Positions 20,364 through 31,265 are shown, numbered from the stretch's first letter. The stretch: 64,000 nt of DNA from Cupriavidus pauculus (GCF_003854935.1 NZ_CP033969.1:2046001-2110000), one strand, 5' to 3'. The notes: generated by a model not told the origin, from the sequence alone. Numbers and translations are program-made.

Positions 20364-20414
20364 GCAGTTGGCGGCTCCAGGCGGCGCAAAACACTCACTA
20401 AAGAGGGCAGCGCG

Positions 20415-20807
20415 ATGGGTCAGCAGTTTGGGGTTAATCGGGGGAAAGTCCGTGCTTTGGTGATCGATAGATCACGTGGATTTTCGTTGGGGTCGATGCT
20501 GGTCGTCGTCATTCTGATTGCGGCGGTCGCATTGCCGGCACTGAAATCGTTACCCAGTGCCATGGAATATTTCTCGGTCAAGCGCGCGATCAATTACGCC
20601 CGTGACCGGGCCATGAACCGCAAGGACGTGGCCGCCAATTTCGACAGGCAGGCCCAGATCGACAACATCACCTCGATCCGGGGTGAGGATCTGGACGTGA
20701 ACGAGGACGAAACCGGCCGAATCCGGTCCATCGGCTTCGAATACCGGACCGAAGTGAAGGTCTACGGACCGTTGAGCTTTTTGATTACCTATTCGGGAAC
20801 GCAGTAA
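20415..20807 (+). CDS. DUF4845 membrane protein
   Basis: A 130-residue protein with a pilin-like N-terminus: a short basic segment, then [22 protein letters not shown] as one transmembrane helix at about residues 22-45, and a periplasmic-type domain. DUF4845 genes sit between lepB and rnc in many beta- and gamma-proteobacteria; their function is not established. The stop is four bases before rnc. Confidence 0.85.
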   Translation: MGQQFGVNRGKVRALVIDRSRGFSLGSMLVVVILIAAVALPALKSLPSAMEYFSVKRAINYARDRAMNRKDVAANFDRQAQIDNITSIRGEDLDVNEDETGRIRSIGFEYRTEVKVYGPLSFLITYSGTQ

Positions 20808-20811
20808 AGAC

Positions 20812-21582
20812 ATGACCCTCGACGCCTTGCAGCAACGTCTCGGCTACCGATTCAGCAAGCCCGAATTGCTGCAGCAGGCGCTCACGCATCGCAGTCATAA
20901 TGCGCAGCACAACGAACGGCTGGAATTCCTGGGCGATTCGGTGCTCAACTGCGCGGTGGCGGACATGCTCTACGGCATGTTCGGCAAGCTGGACGAGGGC
21001 GACCTGTCGCGCGTGCGCGCCAACCTGGTCAAGCAGCAGGCGCTGTACGAGATTGCGCAGATGCTGCAACTGTCCGACGCGCTGCGCCTGGGCGAGGGCG
21101 AACTGAAGAGCGGCGGTTTCCGCCGCCCCTCGATCCTTGCCGATGCGCTGGAGGCCATCGTCGGCGCGGTCTTTCTCGATAGCGGATTCGACGCCGCCCG
21201 GGCGCTGATCCGCAAGCTGTATATCCCCATTCTGGAGCAGGTCGATCCGCGCACGCTGGGCAAGGATGCCAAGACGCTGCTCCAGGAGTACCTGCAGGGC
21301 CACAAGATTGCCCTGCCGCAGTACAACGTCATAGCCACGCACGGCGCGGCGCACAGCCAGCAATTTGAAGTCGAGTGCATCGTGCCTAAACTGGAGGTGC
21401 GCGTGTTCGGCACCGGCGCGTCGCGCCGGGCGGCCGAGCAGGCGGCGGCCAAGCTGGCGCTGGACGAAGTCCAGAAGCTGGTGCCGCAGTTGCTCAAGCG
21501 CAGCCGTGCCGAACGCACGGGCAAGACGCGCAAGCAGCCGGTGCCGCCGGATCCCCAGTTGTCTCTCAGGTTGAAGGAATGA
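20812..21582 (+). CDS. rnc: Ribonuclease III
   Basis: A 256-residue double-strand RNA endonuclease. The catalytic signature is [12 protein letters not shown] near residue 38, the second acidic motif is [19 protein letters not shown] near residue 110, and a double-strand RNA binding domain lies at about 155-225. It has a slightly long basic tail. It processes rRNA precursors. The last four bases overlap era. Confidence 0.96.
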   Translation: MTLDALQQRLGYRFSKPELLQQALTHRSHNAQHNERLEFLGDSVLNCAVADMLYGMFGKLDEGDLSRVRANLVKQQALYEIAQMLQLSDALRLGEGELKSGGFRRPSILADALEAIVGAVFLDSGFDAARALIRKLYIPILEQVDPRTLGKDAKTLLQEYLQGHKIALPQYNVIATHGAAHSQQFEVECIVPKLEVRVFGTGASRRAAEQAAAKLALDEVQKLVPQLLKRSRAERTGKTRKQPVPPDPQLSLRLKE

Positions 21583-22517
21583 CCGATTCTCTCCCTCCGC
21601 AGCAGGATGCTGCGGACCCGTCCGGTGCCCCGGCTTTCCGCTGCGGCACCGTGGCCATCGTTGGCCGCCCCAATGTCGGCAAATCCACGCTGATGAACGC
21701 GCTGGTCGGCCAGAAGGTCAGCATCACGTCACGCAAGGCGCAGACCACGCGCCACCGCATCGTCGGGATCCAGACCACGGACGACGCCCAGTACGTGTTC
21801 GCGGACACGCCGGGCTTCCAGACGCGGCACGCCAGCGCGCTGAACCGGTCGCTGAACCGCGCCGTCACGTCGACGCTGTCTTCGGTGGATGTGGTGCTGT
21901 TCGTCGTGGAAGCCGGCTATTTCGGCCCCGATGACGAAAAGGTGCTGACGCTGCTGCCGAAGAACGTGCCCGTGCTGCTGGTCTGCAACAAGCTCGACCG
22001 CATCGGCGAAGGCCGCTATGAAGTGATGATGCCGTTCCTGGAGCAGATGGGGCAGCGCTTTCCGTTCACGGAAGTGGTGCCGATGTCGGCCAAGACACGC
22101 GACCACATCCAGCGGCTGCTGGCCATCATCCGCCCGTTCCTGCCCGAAGGCGAGCCGATGTACGACGTCGACGCCATGACGGACCGCAGCGAGCGCTTTC
22201 TGGCGTCGGAAATCATCCGCGAGAAGGTGTTCCGCTGGACCGGTGACGAACTGCCGTACACGAGCACCGTCGTCATCGACAAGTTCGAGACCGAAGGCCG
22301 GCTGCGTCGGGTGTTCGCCACGATCCTGGTCGAGCGCGACGCCCACAAGGCCATGATCATCGGCAACAAGGGCAGCAAGCTCAAGCAGATCTCCACCGAG
22401 GCGCGCCTGGACATGGAAAAGCTGTTCGACGGCAAGGTCTACCTGGAGATGTGGATCAAGGTCAAGAGCGGCTGGGCCGACAACGAAGCCGGACTGCGCG
22501 CCTACGGCTACGAGTGA
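21579..22517 (+). CDS. era: GTPase Era
   Basis: A 312-residue GTPase for 30S subunit assembly. G1 is [15 protein letters not shown]3 is DTPGFQ, G4 is NKLD, and the C-terminal KH domain contains [17 protein letters not shown]. The rnc-era-recO order with short overlaps is the standard proteobacterial operon. Confidence 0.97.
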   Translation: MTDSLPPQQDAADPSGAPAFRCGTVAIVGRPNVGKSTLMNALVGQKVSITSRKAQTTRHRIVGIQTTDDAQYVFADTPGFQTRHASALNRSLNRAVTSTLSSVDVVLFVVEAGYFGPDDEKVLTLLPKNVPVLLVCNKLDRIGEGRYEVMMPFLEQMGQRFPFTEVVPMSAKTRDHIQRLLAIIRPFLPEGEPMYDVDAMTDRSERFLASEIIREKVFRWTGDELPYTSTVVIDKFETEGRLRRVFATILVERDAHKAMIIGNKGSKLKQISTEARLDMEKLFDGKVYLEMWIKVKSGWADNEAGLRAYGYE

Positions 22518-22522
22518 GCAAG

Positions 22523-23407
22523 ATGCCCGACGTGCGCCGCGCCGCCGCGCCGCGTGCGCGCAGTGCCGATCCGATTGCCGAGGAAGCGGCCGAGGTGCTG
22601 GAGTCGGGCGGCATTCCCGCGCTGAACCCGGCCGTGGCCGCCGGCCGCGAGATGATGGACCGCGCCATGCGGATCGTGCCGGCGCGCTCCGAACTGCGCG
22701 TCAGCAACGAGGCCGGCTTTGTGCTGCATGCCTACCCGTACCGCGAAACGAGCCTGATCCTGGACGTGTTCACGCGCGACCACGGGCGCATGGCGATGGT
22801 CGCCAAAGGCGCCAAGCGCCCGCATTCGGCGCTGCGCCCGGTGCTCCAGCATTTCCACCCGATCGCGCTGTCCTGGACGGGGCGGGGCGAGGTCAAGACG
22901 CTGACCAAGGCCGAGTACGTCGGCGGCATGCTGCCGCTGGCCGGCGATGCGCTGCTCTCGGGCTTCTATCTCAACGAACTGCTATTGCGTTTCTGCCCGC
23001 GCGAAGACGCGCATCCGGCGTTGTTCAAGCACTACATGATCACGTTGACGCGGCTGGCGCATGGCGAATCGGCCAGCCTGGTGCTGCGCAGCTTCGAGCG
23101 GGTGCTGCTGCAGGAAACCGGCTTTGCGGTGGCGTTCGACCAGTGCACCAAGACCGGCGAGCGCGTGCAGGCGGGGCTGGACTACGTCTACCAGCCCGAG
23201 CGCGGCGTGCGGCGCGCGCAGGCGAGCGATCCGTCGAGCTGGCCGGTGGTATTGGGCCAGACGCTGCTGGACATGGCGCAGGACGACTACGGCCGCGCAC
23301 AAACGGTTACGCAAAGCCGCGCGCTGATGCGGTTCCTGCTGCATTATTATCTGCAGGGCGAGCCGCTGAAGACGCGCCAGATCCTGATCGACCTGCAGTA
23401 CCTTTGA
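22523..23407 (+). CDS. recO: DNA repair protein RecO
   Basis: A 294-residue RecO with the N-terminal OB fold beginning near [19 protein letters not shown] and a helical C-domain. It loads RecA on SSB-coated DNA in the RecFOR pathway. About 65 residues precede the OB fold, longer than in E. coli; this region is Ala/Arg-rich. A GTG at 22514 overlapping the era stop is an equally plausible start, and a start nearer ATGCGGATCGTG would give a canonical length. Confidence 0.9.
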   Translation: MPDVRRAAAPRARSADPIAEEAAEVLESGGIPALNPAVAAGREMMDRAMRIVPARSELRVSNEAGFVLHAYPYRETSLILDVFTRDHGRMAMVAKGAKRPHSALRPVLQHFHPIALSWTGRGEVKTLTKAEYVGGMLPLAGDALLSGFYLNELLLRFCPREDAHPALFKHYMITLTRLAHGESASLVLRSFERVLLQETGFAVAFDQCTKTGERVQAGLDYVYQPERGVRRAQASDPSSWPVVLGQTLLDMAQDDYGRAQTVTQSRALMRFLLHYYLQGEPLKTRQILIDLQYL

Positions 23408-23432
23408 TTTCCCTTATCCCGAGCAAGCCGGC

Positions 23433-24215
23433 ATGATTTTCCACGCGCATCCCGGGGTCATCGACCTCGGCATCAATATCGATCACGTTGCCACGCTGCG
23501 CAATGCGCGCGGCACGGTCTATCCCGATCCGATCCAGGCCGCGTTGCAGGCCGAGGAAGCCGGCGCGGACCTGATCACGCTGCACCTGCGCGAGGATCGC
23601 CGCCACATCCGCGACGCCGACGTGCGCGCGCTGCGGCCCCGGCTGGCCACGCGCATGAACCTGGAATGCGCGATCACCGCCGAGATGCTCGACATCGCCT
23701 GCGAGATCAAGCCGCAGGACGTTTGCCTGGTGCCTGAGAAGCGCGAGGAAGTGACCACCGAAGGCGGGCTCGACGTGGCCGGTCACTTCGAGCAGGTCAG
23801 CGCCGCGTGCCGCCAGCTGGCCGATGCCGGCATCCGCGTCTCGCTGTTCATCGACGCCGATGCCGACCAAATTGCCGCCGCGGCCGCCTGCAAGGCGCCC
23901 GTGATCGAGATCCATACCGGCGCCTACGCCGACGCCCACACGGCCGAGGCGCAGGAAGCCGAATTCCAGCGCGTGGCGCAGGGCGTCGCGGCGGGCCAGA
24001 AGCACGGGCTTGTCGTCAACGCCGGCCACGGCCTGCACTACACGAACGTGCAGCGCATTGCGGCGCTGCCCGGCATCCAGGAACTGAACATCGGCCACGC
24101 GGTGGTGGCCCACGCGGTCTTCGTCGGCTGGCAGAACGCCGTGCGCGAGATGAAGGCGATCATGGTCGCCGCCCGGCTGGGCACCCGCTATCCGGTGCCG
24201 GGGCAGGCCGCGTGA
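23433..24215 (+). CDS. pdxJ: Pyridoxine 5'-phosphate synthase
   Basis: A 260-residue TIM-barrel enzyme that condenses 3-amino-2-oxopropyl phosphate with deoxyxylulose phosphate. [17 protein letters not shown] near residue 10, HLREDRRHI near residue 50, and [11 protein letters not shown] near residue 193 are family signatures. The stop is inside the acpS start (GTGA overlap). Confidence 0.96.
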   Translation: MIFHAHPGVIDLGINIDHVATLRNARGTVYPDPIQAALQAEEAGADLITLHLREDRRHIRDADVRALRPRLATRMNLECAITAEMLDIACEIKPQDVCLVPEKREEVTTEGGLDVAGHFEQVSAACRQLADAGIRVSLFIDADADQIAAAAACKAPVIEIHTGAYADAHTAEAQEAEFQRVAQGVAAGQKHGLVVNAGHGLHYTNVQRIAALPGIQELNIGHAVVAHAVFVGWQNAVREMKAIMVAARLGTRYPVPGQAA

Positions 24216-24640
24216 TCTACGGCGTCGGCACCGACATCATCCAGATCGACCGCGTCCAGGGCGTGATGGACCGCACGCGCGGCCGCTTTGCCGAAAAGGT
24301 GCTCGGCCCGCGTGAACTGAAGGTCTATCACGCGCGCAAGGCCCGCTCGGAAAAGCGCGGCCTGGCGTTCCTGGCCACGCGCTTCGCCGCCAAGGAGGCG
24401 TTCTCCAAGGCCATTGGCCTGGGCATGCGCTGGCCGATGACGTGGCGGGCCATGGAGTTGCTGAACCTGCCGTCGGGCGAGCCCACGCCGCAATGCACGG
24501 GCGAGCTGGCCGACTGGGTGAGGGAACGCGGCCTGACCATCCGGGTCAGTGTCAGCGATGAACATGACTACGCGGTCGCCTTCGCGATCGCCGAGCGGAC
24601 CGGCCAGCCCGGCCCGCTGCCTGAAACAGCCTCGAACTGA
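24212..24640 (+). CDS. acpS: Holo-ACP synthase
   Basis: A 142-residue phosphopantetheinyl transferase with a GTG start that overlaps the pdxJ stop. [12 protein letters not shown] carries the first Mg-binding Asp and [14 protein letters not shown] the Glu-Lys motif. It activates AcpP. pdxJ-acpS coupling is conserved. Confidence 0.95.
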   Translation: MIYGVGTDIIQIDRVQGVMDRTRGRFAEKVLGPRELKVYHARKARSEKRGLAFLATRFAAKEAFSKAIGLGMRWPMTWRAMELLNLPSGEPTPQCTGELADWVRERGLTIRVSVSDEHDYAVAFAIAERTGQPGPLPETASN

Positions 24641-24646
24641 ACGAAC

Positions 24647-25696
24647 ATGAACAAGAAATTGACCGGCAAGCACCCCGGCCCGGTGGTGCTCGACGTGGTA
24701 GGCAAGCAGCTCAACGCGGAAGATGAACGGCGCATCGCCCATCCGCTGACCGGCGGGGTGATCCTGTTCGCGCGCAACTTCGAATCGCGCGCCCAACTGG
24801 TGGCCCTGACCCGCGCGATCCGCAACGTCCGCGAAGACGTGCTGATCTGCATCGACCACGAAGGCGGCCGCGTGCAGCGCGCCAAAACCGACGGCTTCAC
24901 GCACCTGCCGGCCATGGCCAGGCTGGGCCAGCTCTGGGACCGCGACGTGCTGCTGGCCACCAAGGCGGCCATCGCCTGCGGCTACGTGCTGGCCGCCGAA
25001 CTGCGTGCCTGCGACATCGACCTGAGCTTCACGCCGGTGCTGGACCTGGATTTCGGGCGCAGCGGCGTGATTGGCGACCGGGCGTTCCATGCCGATCCGC
25101 GCGTGGTGACGATGCTGGCCAACCACCTGACGCACGGCCTGCTGCTGGCTGGCATGGCCAACTGCGGCAAGCACTTTCCGGGGCACGGCTACGTCGAGGC
25201 CGACTCGCACGTGGCGGTGCCGGTCGACGAGCGGACGCTCGACGAGATCCTGGCCCACGATGCCCGGCCGTACGACTGGATGGGCCAGGCGCTGGCATCG
25301 GTCATGCCGGCGCACGTGATCTACCCGAAGGTGGATCCGAACCCGGCCGGCTTCTCGCGGTTCTGGCTGCAGGACGTGCTGCGCACCCAGCTCGGCTTCG
25401 AGGGCGTGATCTTCAGCGACGACCTGAGCATGGAAGGCGCCAGCGTGGCCGGCAGCGTCACGCAGGGCGCCCGCGCCGCGCTGGATGCCGGCTGCGACAT
25501 GGTCCTGATCTGCAACAACCCGGACAAGGCCGACCAGTTGCTGACCGAACTGGAGGCGTCGATGACCAAGACGTCGCAGCGGCGCATCCGCAAGCTGTTC
25601 GGCCGCCGCAAGCCCCTGGACTGGAACAAGCTCGTGCAGGAAGGCGAGTACCGCGCGGCGCTGCGCTTGCTGAAGGACCTGGACCTGATCGCCTGA
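24647..25696 (+). CDS. nagZ: Beta-N-acetylhexosaminidase NagZ
   Basis: A 349-residue GH3 enzyme of peptidoglycan recycling. CIDHEGGRVQR near residue 67 and NCGKHFPGHGYVEADSH near residue 172, with the flexible catalytic loop, identify NagZ; the nucleophile Asp lies in FSDDLSMEGA near residue 260. It removes GlcNAc from anhydro-muropeptides in the cytoplasm. It ends the lepA-nagZ block. Confidence 0.95.
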   Translation: MNKKLTGKHPGPVVLDVVGKQLNAEDERRIAHPLTGGVILFARNFESRAQLVALTRAIRNVREDVLICIDHEGGRVQRAKTDGFTHLPAMARLGQLWDRDVLLATKAAIACGYVLAAELRACDIDLSFTPVLDLDFGRSGVIGDRAFHADPRVVTMLANHLTHGLLLAGMANCGKHFPGHGYVEADSHVAVPVDERTLDEILAHDARPYDWMGQALASVMPAHVIYPKVDPNPAGFSRFWLQDVLRTQLGFEGVIFSDDLSMEGASVAGSVTQGARAALDAGCDMVLICNNPDKADQLLTELEASMTKTSQRRIRKLFGRRKPLDWNKLVQEGEYRAALRLLKDLDLIA

Positions 25697-25742
25697 TCGC
25701 CTGACCAGCCGATCGGTTGGCGCCCCCGGGGCGCCGGAACGC

Positions 25743-25770
25743 AAAAAGGGCAGCCGAAGCTGCCCTTTTT
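25743..25770. terminator. Bidirectional intrinsic terminator between nagZ and efp
   Basis: AAAAAGGGCAGC pairs with GCTGCCCTTTTT around a CGAA tetraloop. Both strands give a hairpin followed by T, so it can end nagZ on the plus strand and efp on the minus strand. Confidence 0.93.
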
Positions 25771-25791
25771 CATCGCGTGGCGCCAGACTGC

Positions 25792-26352
25792 TTAGTTGGC
25801 GCGGCTGCGGTATTCGCCGGTACGCGTGTCGATTTCGATCTTGTCGCCGATGTTGCAGAACAGCGGCACTTGCAGTTCGAAGCCGGTGTTGATCTTGGCG
25901 CCCTTGAGCACCTTGCCCGACGACGTGTCGCCCTTGACGGCCGGTTCCGTGTAGATGATCTCGCGGACCAGCGTGGTCGGCATTTCCACCGAGATCGCCT
26001 TGTCGTTGTAGAACACCACTTCCACGGCCATGCCGTCTTCGAGGTAGTTCAGCGCGTCACCCATGCTGTCCTTCTCGACTTCGTACTGGTTGTATTCGGT
26101 GTCCATGAACACGTACATCGGGTCGGCGAAGTACGAGTAGGTGCATTCGCGGCGATCCAGCACCACCACTTCGAACTTGTCGTCGGCCTTGAAGACGGAC
26201 TCGCCCGGGGCATCCGTCAGCAGGTTCTTGTACTTCATCTTCACCACGGCGGCGTTGCGGCCCGACTTGTTGTATTCGGCCTTCTGCACCACCATCGGGT
26301 CGGAACCGATCATGAACACGTTGCCGACGCGGAGTTCCTGTGCGATTTTCAT
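25792..26352 (-). CDS. efp: Translation elongation factor P
   Basis: A 186-residue three-domain EF-P that rescues ribosomes stalled at polyproline. The tip loop reads NKSGRNAAV with Arg at position 32 in place of the Lys34 of E. coli; this is the form rhamnosylated by EarP. earP lies directly upstream on the same strand. Many proteins in this window are Pro-rich (TonB, UvrC N-terminus), so dependence on EF-P is likely. Confidence 0.97.
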   Translation of the reverse strand: MKIAQELRVGNVFMIGSDPMVVQKAEYNKSGRNAAVVKMKYKNLLTDAPGESVFKADDKFEVVVLDRRECTYSYFADPMYVFMDTEYNQYEVEKDSMGDALNYLEDGMAVEVVFYNDKAISVEMPTTLVREIIYTEPAVKGDTSSGKVLKGAKINTGFELQVPLFCNIGDKIEIDTRTGEYRSRAN

Positions 26353-26483
26353 CTGAACTGTCTTCCTGAAAAAAATGGTCCGGGGATCGATGGATGCCCC
26401 GGCAACCGGTATGGCGATGGCGCGCAGCCGGCAGCTTGTCTGGCCTGAAAACCTGGCCCGCCATTAGCTCTGAAATCAACCGG

Positions 26484-27635
26484 CTATTTTACCCGATTTT
26501 CACTGAAGTCCACGAGATTCGCCGCCAGGTCGCCCAAGTGCTGCAATTGCCGCTGCCAGCGCTCCACGCCGGCCGCCAGGGCCGGCAACTGCGCCTCGAA
26601 GCCGGGCCAGTCGGGGCGCGTGCCATACCCGTTCCATGCGTGCGAAAGCGCGGTGAGCGTCGCGGATGCCTCCGGCGCCACCCCGGCGCGGGCAAAGCGC
26701 GTCAGCCAGGCGTCGAGCTTGACGTGGTGCGCGTGGTCGTCCTGCGGGTAGATGTGCCAGACCATCGGCCGGCCGGCCCAGTGGGCGCGCACGCATGAGT
26801 CCTCGCCGCGCACGAAATTGACGTCGCAGGCCCAGAGCAGTTCGTCGTAATGCTCCTGCCGCACGAACGGGATGCCGTGGATGGTCAGGCTGCCGCGGTG
26901 GTGCGTGGTGCACGGCGTCAGCGGGGCGCCCAGCCATTCGGCCACCTGCGTGGCGGCCAGCCCCTGCGGGACGAAGCATTCGATCGGGGTCGGGCCGTCG
27001 CGCCATTGGTCCAGCAGCGCCGGCGCGGCCGGGTTGGCATAGGCGAAGAAGCTGATCTTGAGCGTGCCCGGCGTGGGCCGGACGCCCAGGCGGTGCCAGA
27101 GCGTGGCCTGCGCGGCCGGGCTGGTGCGGAACGCATCGCGCGACGCGCCGATCATCGATTCGCGCAGCAGGCCGCCCGTGCCACGCGCAAAGCCCGGGAA
27201 GAAGAAGTACTTGGTCAGCGGCAGCCGGGGGTGCGGCGACGCCATCGCATGGTGCTCGCTGACCCAGTCCTCGGCGCTCAGGTATTCCAGGTTGAGCCAG
27301 ACGGGTTTGCGCGGCGCGGCCGCCATGGCAGCCAGGAACGGCTCGGGCAGGTGGCACGCAAAGGCTTCGATCACGGCATCGTGCGGCGCGGGTGCCGCGA
27401 ACGGGGCGTCGGGCCGGGCGTCCCAGCGATGCACGTCGACGCCGGCCAGGCGCTGCTGCACGGCCGTTGGGTCGATCTCGGGCGCCAGCTTGGCGAAACT
27501 GCCAAGATCGTCGACCCAGAGCCGCACCGCGTGGCCGTGCTCCTGCGCCAGCTGGCGCGCGAGCCGCCAGCAGACGCCGATGTCGCCGAAGTTGTCGATG
27601 ACGGTGCAGAAGATGTCCCAGGAACGAATTGGCAT
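26484..27635 (-). CDS. earP: EF-P arginine 32 rhamnosyltransferase
   Basis: A 383-residue GT104 glycosyltransferase. TVIDNFGDIGVCWRLARQLA near residue 11 has the catalytic Asp pair, EAFACHLPE near residue 91 is conserved, and WLNLEYLSAEDWV near residue 113 is the family signature. It transfers rhamnose from dTDP-beta-L-rhamnose to EF-P Arg32. It is 131 bases upstream of efp and divergent from uvrC. Confidence 0.96.
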   Translation of the reverse strand: MPIRSWDIFCTVIDNFGDIGVCWRLARQLAQEHGHAVRLWVDDLGSFAKLAPEIDPTAVQQRLAGVDVHRWDARPDAPFAAPAPHDAVIEAFACHLPEPFLAAMAAAPRKPVWLNLEYLSAEDWVSEHHAMASPHPRLPLTKYFFFPGFARGTGGLLRESMIGASRDAFRTSPAAQATLWHRLGVRPTPGTLKISFFAYANPAAPALLDQWRDGPTPIECFVPQGLAATQVAEWLGAPLTPCTTHHRGSLTIHGIPFVRQEHYDELLWACDVNFVRGEDSCVRAHWAGRPMVWHIYPQDDHAHHVKLDAWLTRFARAGVAPEASATLTALSHAWNGYGTRPDWPGFEAQLPALAAGVERWQRQLQHLGDLAANLVDFSENRVK

Positions 27636-27768
27636 GGCGAAAATTGGCCTACGGCTCGGATGGCGGCCGCCCGCGCCAGAAAAGTCTCGCGGACGAATTG
27701 CTCTAAACTTGCGATTCTAGGCCAGCGCCCCGTGCCGGCGCACCGATATCCGTCCAATCGTCCCCCCG

Positions 27769-29889
27769 ATGCCCGAGCAGGAACCCGTCTCCCCCGTCGA
27801 TCCCGCGTTGCCCGCACCCGAAGCGCCGCCCGCGCCGGCCCCCGAGCCGCCGGACGTGCCCGACTTCGATCCGCGCCCGATCCTGGCCCGCATGCCGGGG
27901 CTGCCCGGCGTCTACCGCTATTTCGATGCCGACGGCAACGTGCTCTACGTGGGCAAGGCGCGGGACCTGAAGAAGCGGGTGTCGAGCTATTTCACCAAGA
28001 CGCAGCTGTCGCCGCGCATCGCGATGATGGTGGGCAAGATCGCGCGGATCGAGACCACGGTCGTACGGACCGAAGCCGAGGCCCTGCTGCTTGAGAACAA
28101 TCTGATCAAGGCGCTGGCGCCGCGCTACAACATCCTGTTCCGCGACGACAAGTCGTACCCGTTCCTGAAGCTGACCGGCCACAAGTTCCCGCGCATGGCC
28201 TACTACCGGGGTGCGACCGATCGCAAGCACCAGTATTTCGGCCCGTTTCCGAGCGCCCACGCGGTGCGCGAAAGCATGCAGATCCTGCAGAAGGTGTTCC
28301 AACTGCGGACCTGCGAGGACACCGTGTTCAACAACCGCACGCGGCCGTGCCTGCTGCATCAGATCCACCGCTGCACGGCGCCATGCGTGGACGCGATTTC
28401 GGCGGACGACTACGCGCGCGACGTCGGCAACGCCGCCCGCTTTTTGCAGGGACGCGAGACCGAGGTACTGGAAGGGCTGCAGCAGAAGATGGAAGCCCAC
28501 GCGGTGCAGTTACAGTTCGAGCAGGCGGCCGCCGTGCGCGACCAGATCTCGGCGCTGTCCACGGTGCTCAAGCGGCAGGCCGTGGAAGAAGTGGGCCAGG
28601 CGCGCGACATCGACGTGCTGGCCGTGGCGGTGCAGGGCGGCCGCGCGTGCGTGAACCTGGCGATGGTGCGCGGCGGCCGGCATCTGGGCGACAAGGCGTA
28701 CTTCCCGGCCCATGCCGACGAGACGGCGATGATCGTCGAGGAAAGCGACGATACGGCGGAGGCCGCCGCCGAGCCCGTGGTCGACGCCGCCGGGGAGCCG
28801 CTTGCCGGATCGATGGCCGAGCCGGCTGCGGATCCGGTTGCCAATCCTTCGTCCGACGCAGCCCTGGCCGAAACCGGCCCGCTGTCCGTCGACCGGATCG
28901 CCATGCGCGTGCTGTCGGCCTTCATGATCCAGCACTACCTGGACCAGGCGCCGCCGCCGATCATCGTCGTCAGCCACCTGCCCGCCGATGGCGCCGTGGT
29001 GGAGGCGCTGTCGATGCAGGCCGGCCGCAAGGTGTCGCTGGTGCGCCAGCCGCAGGGCCAGCGCCGCGTGTGGCTGGAAATGGCCACGCAGGGCGCCGGC
29101 CTGGCCCTGGCGCGGCGGTTGTCCGAGCAGGGCAGCCAGGAGGCGCGCACCCGCGCGCTGGCCGAGACCATCGGCCTGGACATGGAAGACCTGGCGATGC
29201 TGCGCGTCGAGTGCTTCGACATCAGCCATACGGCGGGCGAGGCGACCCAGGCGTCGTGCGTGGTGTTCCACCATCACGCGATGCAGAACAGCGAGTACCG
29301 CCGTTTCAATATCACCGACATCACGCCCGGCGACGACTACGCGGCCATGCGCCAGGTGCTGACGCGCCGCTACCAGAAGCTGGTGGAGCAGATCCAGGAG
29401 GACGGCGGCGACCCGAACGCCGAGGGCGCCGACGGCGTGCCGCGCATGCCGCGCGTGGTGCTGATCGACGGCGGCAAGGGGCAGGTGGAGGTGGCGCGGC
29501 AGGTGTTCGAGGAACTGGGGCTCGACATCGGCCTGCTGGTTGGCGTAGCCAAGGGCGAGGGCCGCAAGGTGGGCCTGGAGACGCTGATCTTTGCCGATGG
29601 CCGGCCGTCGCTGGAGCTGGGGCAGGGCAGCGCGGCGCTGATGCTGGTGGCGCAGATCCGCGACGAGGCGCACCGCTTTGCGATCACGGGCATGCGCGCC
29701 AAGCGGGCCAAGGCGCGCACGACGTCGCGGCTGGAGGAAATCGAGGGCGTGGGCGCGCGCCGCCGGCAGAAGCTGCTGACACGCTTTGGCGGCCTGCGCG
29801 GTGTGATGGCGGCGAGCATCGACGAACTGGCCAGCGTCGAGGGCATCTCGCGCACACTGGCCGAGGAAATCTACCGCCAGCTCCACTGA
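27769..29889 (+). CDS. uvrC: Excinuclease ABC subunit C
   Basis: A 706-residue nuclease of nucleotide excision repair. The GIY-YIG domain is near residues 40-120 ([17 protein letters not shown]), the UVR motif near 245-280, the RNase H-like domain at about 450-600 ([20 protein letters not shown]) and the helix-hairpin-helix pair at the end. An Ala/Glu/Pro-rich insert at about residues 324-370 and a Pro-rich N-terminal extension of about 35 residues make it longer than E. coli UvrC; both look like low-complexity linkers. Confidence 0.96.
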   Translation: MPEQEPVSPVDPALPAPEAPPAPAPEPPDVPDFDPRPILARMPGLPGVYRYFDADGNVLYVGKARDLKKRVSSYFTKTQLSPRIAMMVGKIARIETTVVRTEAEALLLENNLIKALAPRYNILFRDDKSYPFLKLTGHKFPRMAYYRGATDRKHQYFGPFPSAHAVRESMQILQKVFQLRTCEDTVFNNRTRPCLLHQIHRCTAPCVDAISADDYARDVGNAARFLQGRETEVLEGLQQKMEAHAVQLQFEQAAAVRDQISALSTVLKRQAVEEVGQARDIDVLAVAVQGGRACVNLAMVRGGRHLGDKAYFPAHADETAMIVEESDDTAEAAAEPVVDAAGEPLAGSMAEPAADPVANPSSDAALAETGPLSVDRIAMRVLSAFMIQHYLDQAPPPIIVVSHLPADGAVVEALSMQAGRKVSLVRQPQGQRRVWLEMATQGAGLALARRLSEQGSQEARTRALAETIGLDMEDLAMLRVECFDISHTAGEATQASCVVFHHHAMQNSEYRRFNITDITPGDDYAAMRQVLTRRYQKLVEQIQEDGGDPNAEGADGVPRMPRVVLIDGGKGQVEVARQVFEELGLDIGLLVGVAKGEGRKVGLETLIFADGRPSLELGQGSAALMLVAQIRDEAHRFAITGMRAKRAKARTTSRLEEIEGVGARRRQKLLTRFGGLRGVMAASIDELASVEGISRTLAEEIYRQLH

Positions 29890-30034
29890 GACGGGCGGCG
29901 CTGGCGGCCGACCCGCCGCCGGACGCCTTCCCACCCGAAATCTTCGGCTTCAGGCCGAAATCGGCGACAATCGCGCAATCTGCCCAGGCAACCACAACGA
30001 AGACGCCGCCGTCCGGCGCAAGACCGCTCCGCCC

Positions 30035-30634
30035 ATGCCACTGAATATTCCCATCCTGCTGACCTGGCTTCGCGTGGCCATGATCCCGCTTGTCGTCGGG
30101 GTCTACTACCTGCCCGAGGCGTGGTTGCCGACGCATACCAAGAACGTCACCGCGGCGTCGTTCTTCATCATCGCCGCGGTGACGGACTGGCTCGATGGCT
30201 TTCTGGCGCGGCGCTGGAACCAGACCTCCGCCTTCGGCGCGTTCCTGGACCCGGTGGCCGACAAGCTCATGGTGACGGCCGCGCTGCTGTCGCTGCTGGC
30301 CCTGGGGCGCGTGGCGGACCTGATCGCGCTGGTCATCATCGGCCGGGAGATCACGATCTCGGCGCTGCGCGAATGGATGGCGCAGATCGGCGCGTCCCGG
30401 AGCGTGGCGGTCAACTTCCTGGGCAAGCTCAAGACCACGGTGCAGATGATCGCAATCCCGCTGCTGCTGTTCAACGATGCGCTGTTCGGGCTGGATGCGT
30501 CGGTGCTGGGCACCGTGATGATCTACGTGGCGGCCGTGCTCACGCTGTGGTCGATGTTCTATTACATGAAGCTCGCCTGGCCGCAGATCCGCGAACGCAG
30601 CGACGCGCTGAGCGGAGCCCGCACGCAAAAGTGA
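30035..30634 (+). CDS. pgsA: CDP-diacylglycerol-glycerol-3-phosphate phosphatidyltransferase
   Basis: A 199-residue integral membrane enzyme making phosphatidylglycerol phosphate. The CDP-alcohol phosphotransferase signature D-G-x2-A-R-x8-G-x3-D-x3-D is present from DGFLARRW to DPVADK near residues 53-75. Four to six hydrophobic segments flank it. uvrC-pgsA followed by tRNA genes is a conserved order in proteobacteria. Confidence 0.95.
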   Translation: MPLNIPILLTWLRVAMIPLVVGVYYLPEAWLPTHTKNVTAASFFIIAAVTDWLDGFLARRWNQTSAFGAFLDPVADKLMVTAALLSLLALGRVADLIALVIIGREITISALREWMAQIGASRSVAVNFLGKLKTTVQMIAIPLLLFNDALFGLDASVLGTVMIYVAAVLTLWSMFYYMKLAWPQIRERSDALSGARTQK

Positions 30635-30653
30635 AAATCGCTGCAAAAAGTTG

Positions 30654-30683
30654 TTGACGAGCCGGTTCGTCCTTTGCAATAAT
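30654..30683 (+). promoter_or_regulatory. Upstream promoter of the tRNA-Gly/Cys cluster
   Basis: TTGACG at 30654-30659 and AATAAT at 30678-30683 are 18 bases apart (CAATAA gives 17). It lies right after pgsA and points to the tRNA genes. Confidence 0.55.
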
Positions 30684-30775
30684 CTCGTTCTCGCTGCTGA
30701 CGACGCAATCGAAAGCAGCAAGATAAGCGGTACTTAGCGCGAATTGCCAGCACGAAGCTGCGTAGTTAAAAGAAG

Positions 30776-30804
30776 TTGCGCGATAGTCTGCTTTTCGGTA
30801 TGAT
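30776..30804 (+). promoter_or_regulatory. Proximal promoter of tRNA-Gly
   Basis: TTGCGC at 30776-30781 and TATGAT at 30799-30804 have a 17-base spacer. The GC-rich tract GGGCCCTGC that follows is the discriminator type seen at stringently controlled stable-RNA promoters. The first tRNA begins 11 bases after the -10. Confidence 0.65.
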
Positions 30805-30814
30805 GCAGGGCCCT

Positions 30815-30890
30815 GCGGGAGTAGCTCAGTTGGTAGAGCGCAACCTTGCCAAGGTTGAGGTCGCGAGTTCGAGACTCGTCTCCCGCTCCA
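30815..30890 (+). tRNA. tRNA-Gly (anticodon GCC), copy 1
   Basis: A 76-base cloverleaf with acceptor GCGGGAG paired to CTCCCGC, D-arm CTCAGTTGGTAGAG, anticodon loop TTGCCAA and T-loop GTTCGAG; CCA is encoded. Confidence 0.98.
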
Positions 30891-30973
30891 GGTTAATGGC
30901 ATCCGGTGACACGGCGATGTAGGTCGGGTCGGCGGATAGGCAGCGCAAGCTGCCGCAGCAGTAAAAGTTGTAC

Positions 30974-31049
30974 GCGGGAGTAGCTCAGTTGGTAGAGCGC
31001 AACCTTGCCAAGGTTGAGGTCGCGAGTTCGAGACTCGTCTCCCGCTCCA
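30974..31049 (+). tRNA. tRNA-Gly (anticodon GCC), copy 2
   Basis: Identical in sequence to the copy at 30815-30890, 83 bases downstream. CCA is encoded. The tandem pair likely raises dosage of the major Gly tRNA. Confidence 0.98.
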
Positions 31050-31054
31050 ATCCC

Positions 31055-31079
31055 AAAGGGAAGCGTCGCTTCCCTTTTT
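31055..31079 (+). terminator. Intrinsic terminator after the second tRNA-Gly
   Basis: AAAGGGAAGC pairs with GCTTCCCTTT across a GTC loop and runs into T. It ends the Gly tRNA transcript five bases after the CCA. Confidence 0.88.
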
Positions 31080-31182
31080 CATTAGCAGATTGGCAGGAAA
31101 ATCCGGATTGGATGCCTGCTGCGGTGTCGGCAACCCCGACGACGCATGCGGCGAATCCGGATACAATCCAGCATCGTCACCT

Positions 31183-31256
31183 GGCGGGGTGGCAGAGTGG
31201 TTATGCAGCGGCCTGCAAAGCCGTGTACGCCGGTTCGATTCCGACCTCCGCCTCCA
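31183..31256 (+). tRNA. tRNA-Cys (anticodon GCA)
   Basis: A 74-base cloverleaf with acceptor GGCGGGG, anticodon loop CTGCAAA and T-loop GTTCGAT; CCA is encoded. Because a terminator precedes it, it probably uses its own promoter; a TACAAT at 31162-31167 is a candidate -10. Confidence 0.97.
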
Positions 31257-31265
31257 GTTGCAAGC

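Noticed and set aside
29943-29959. TTCGGC-TTCAG-GCCGAA hairpin after uvrC as a terminator
   Set aside because: Short stem and no following T-run; uvrC and pgsA are usually linked.
30815-31049. Two identical tRNA-Gly copies as an attachment-site duplication
   Set aside because: Both are complete tRNA genes with a shared promoter and terminator, so this is a normal tandem tRNA cluster.
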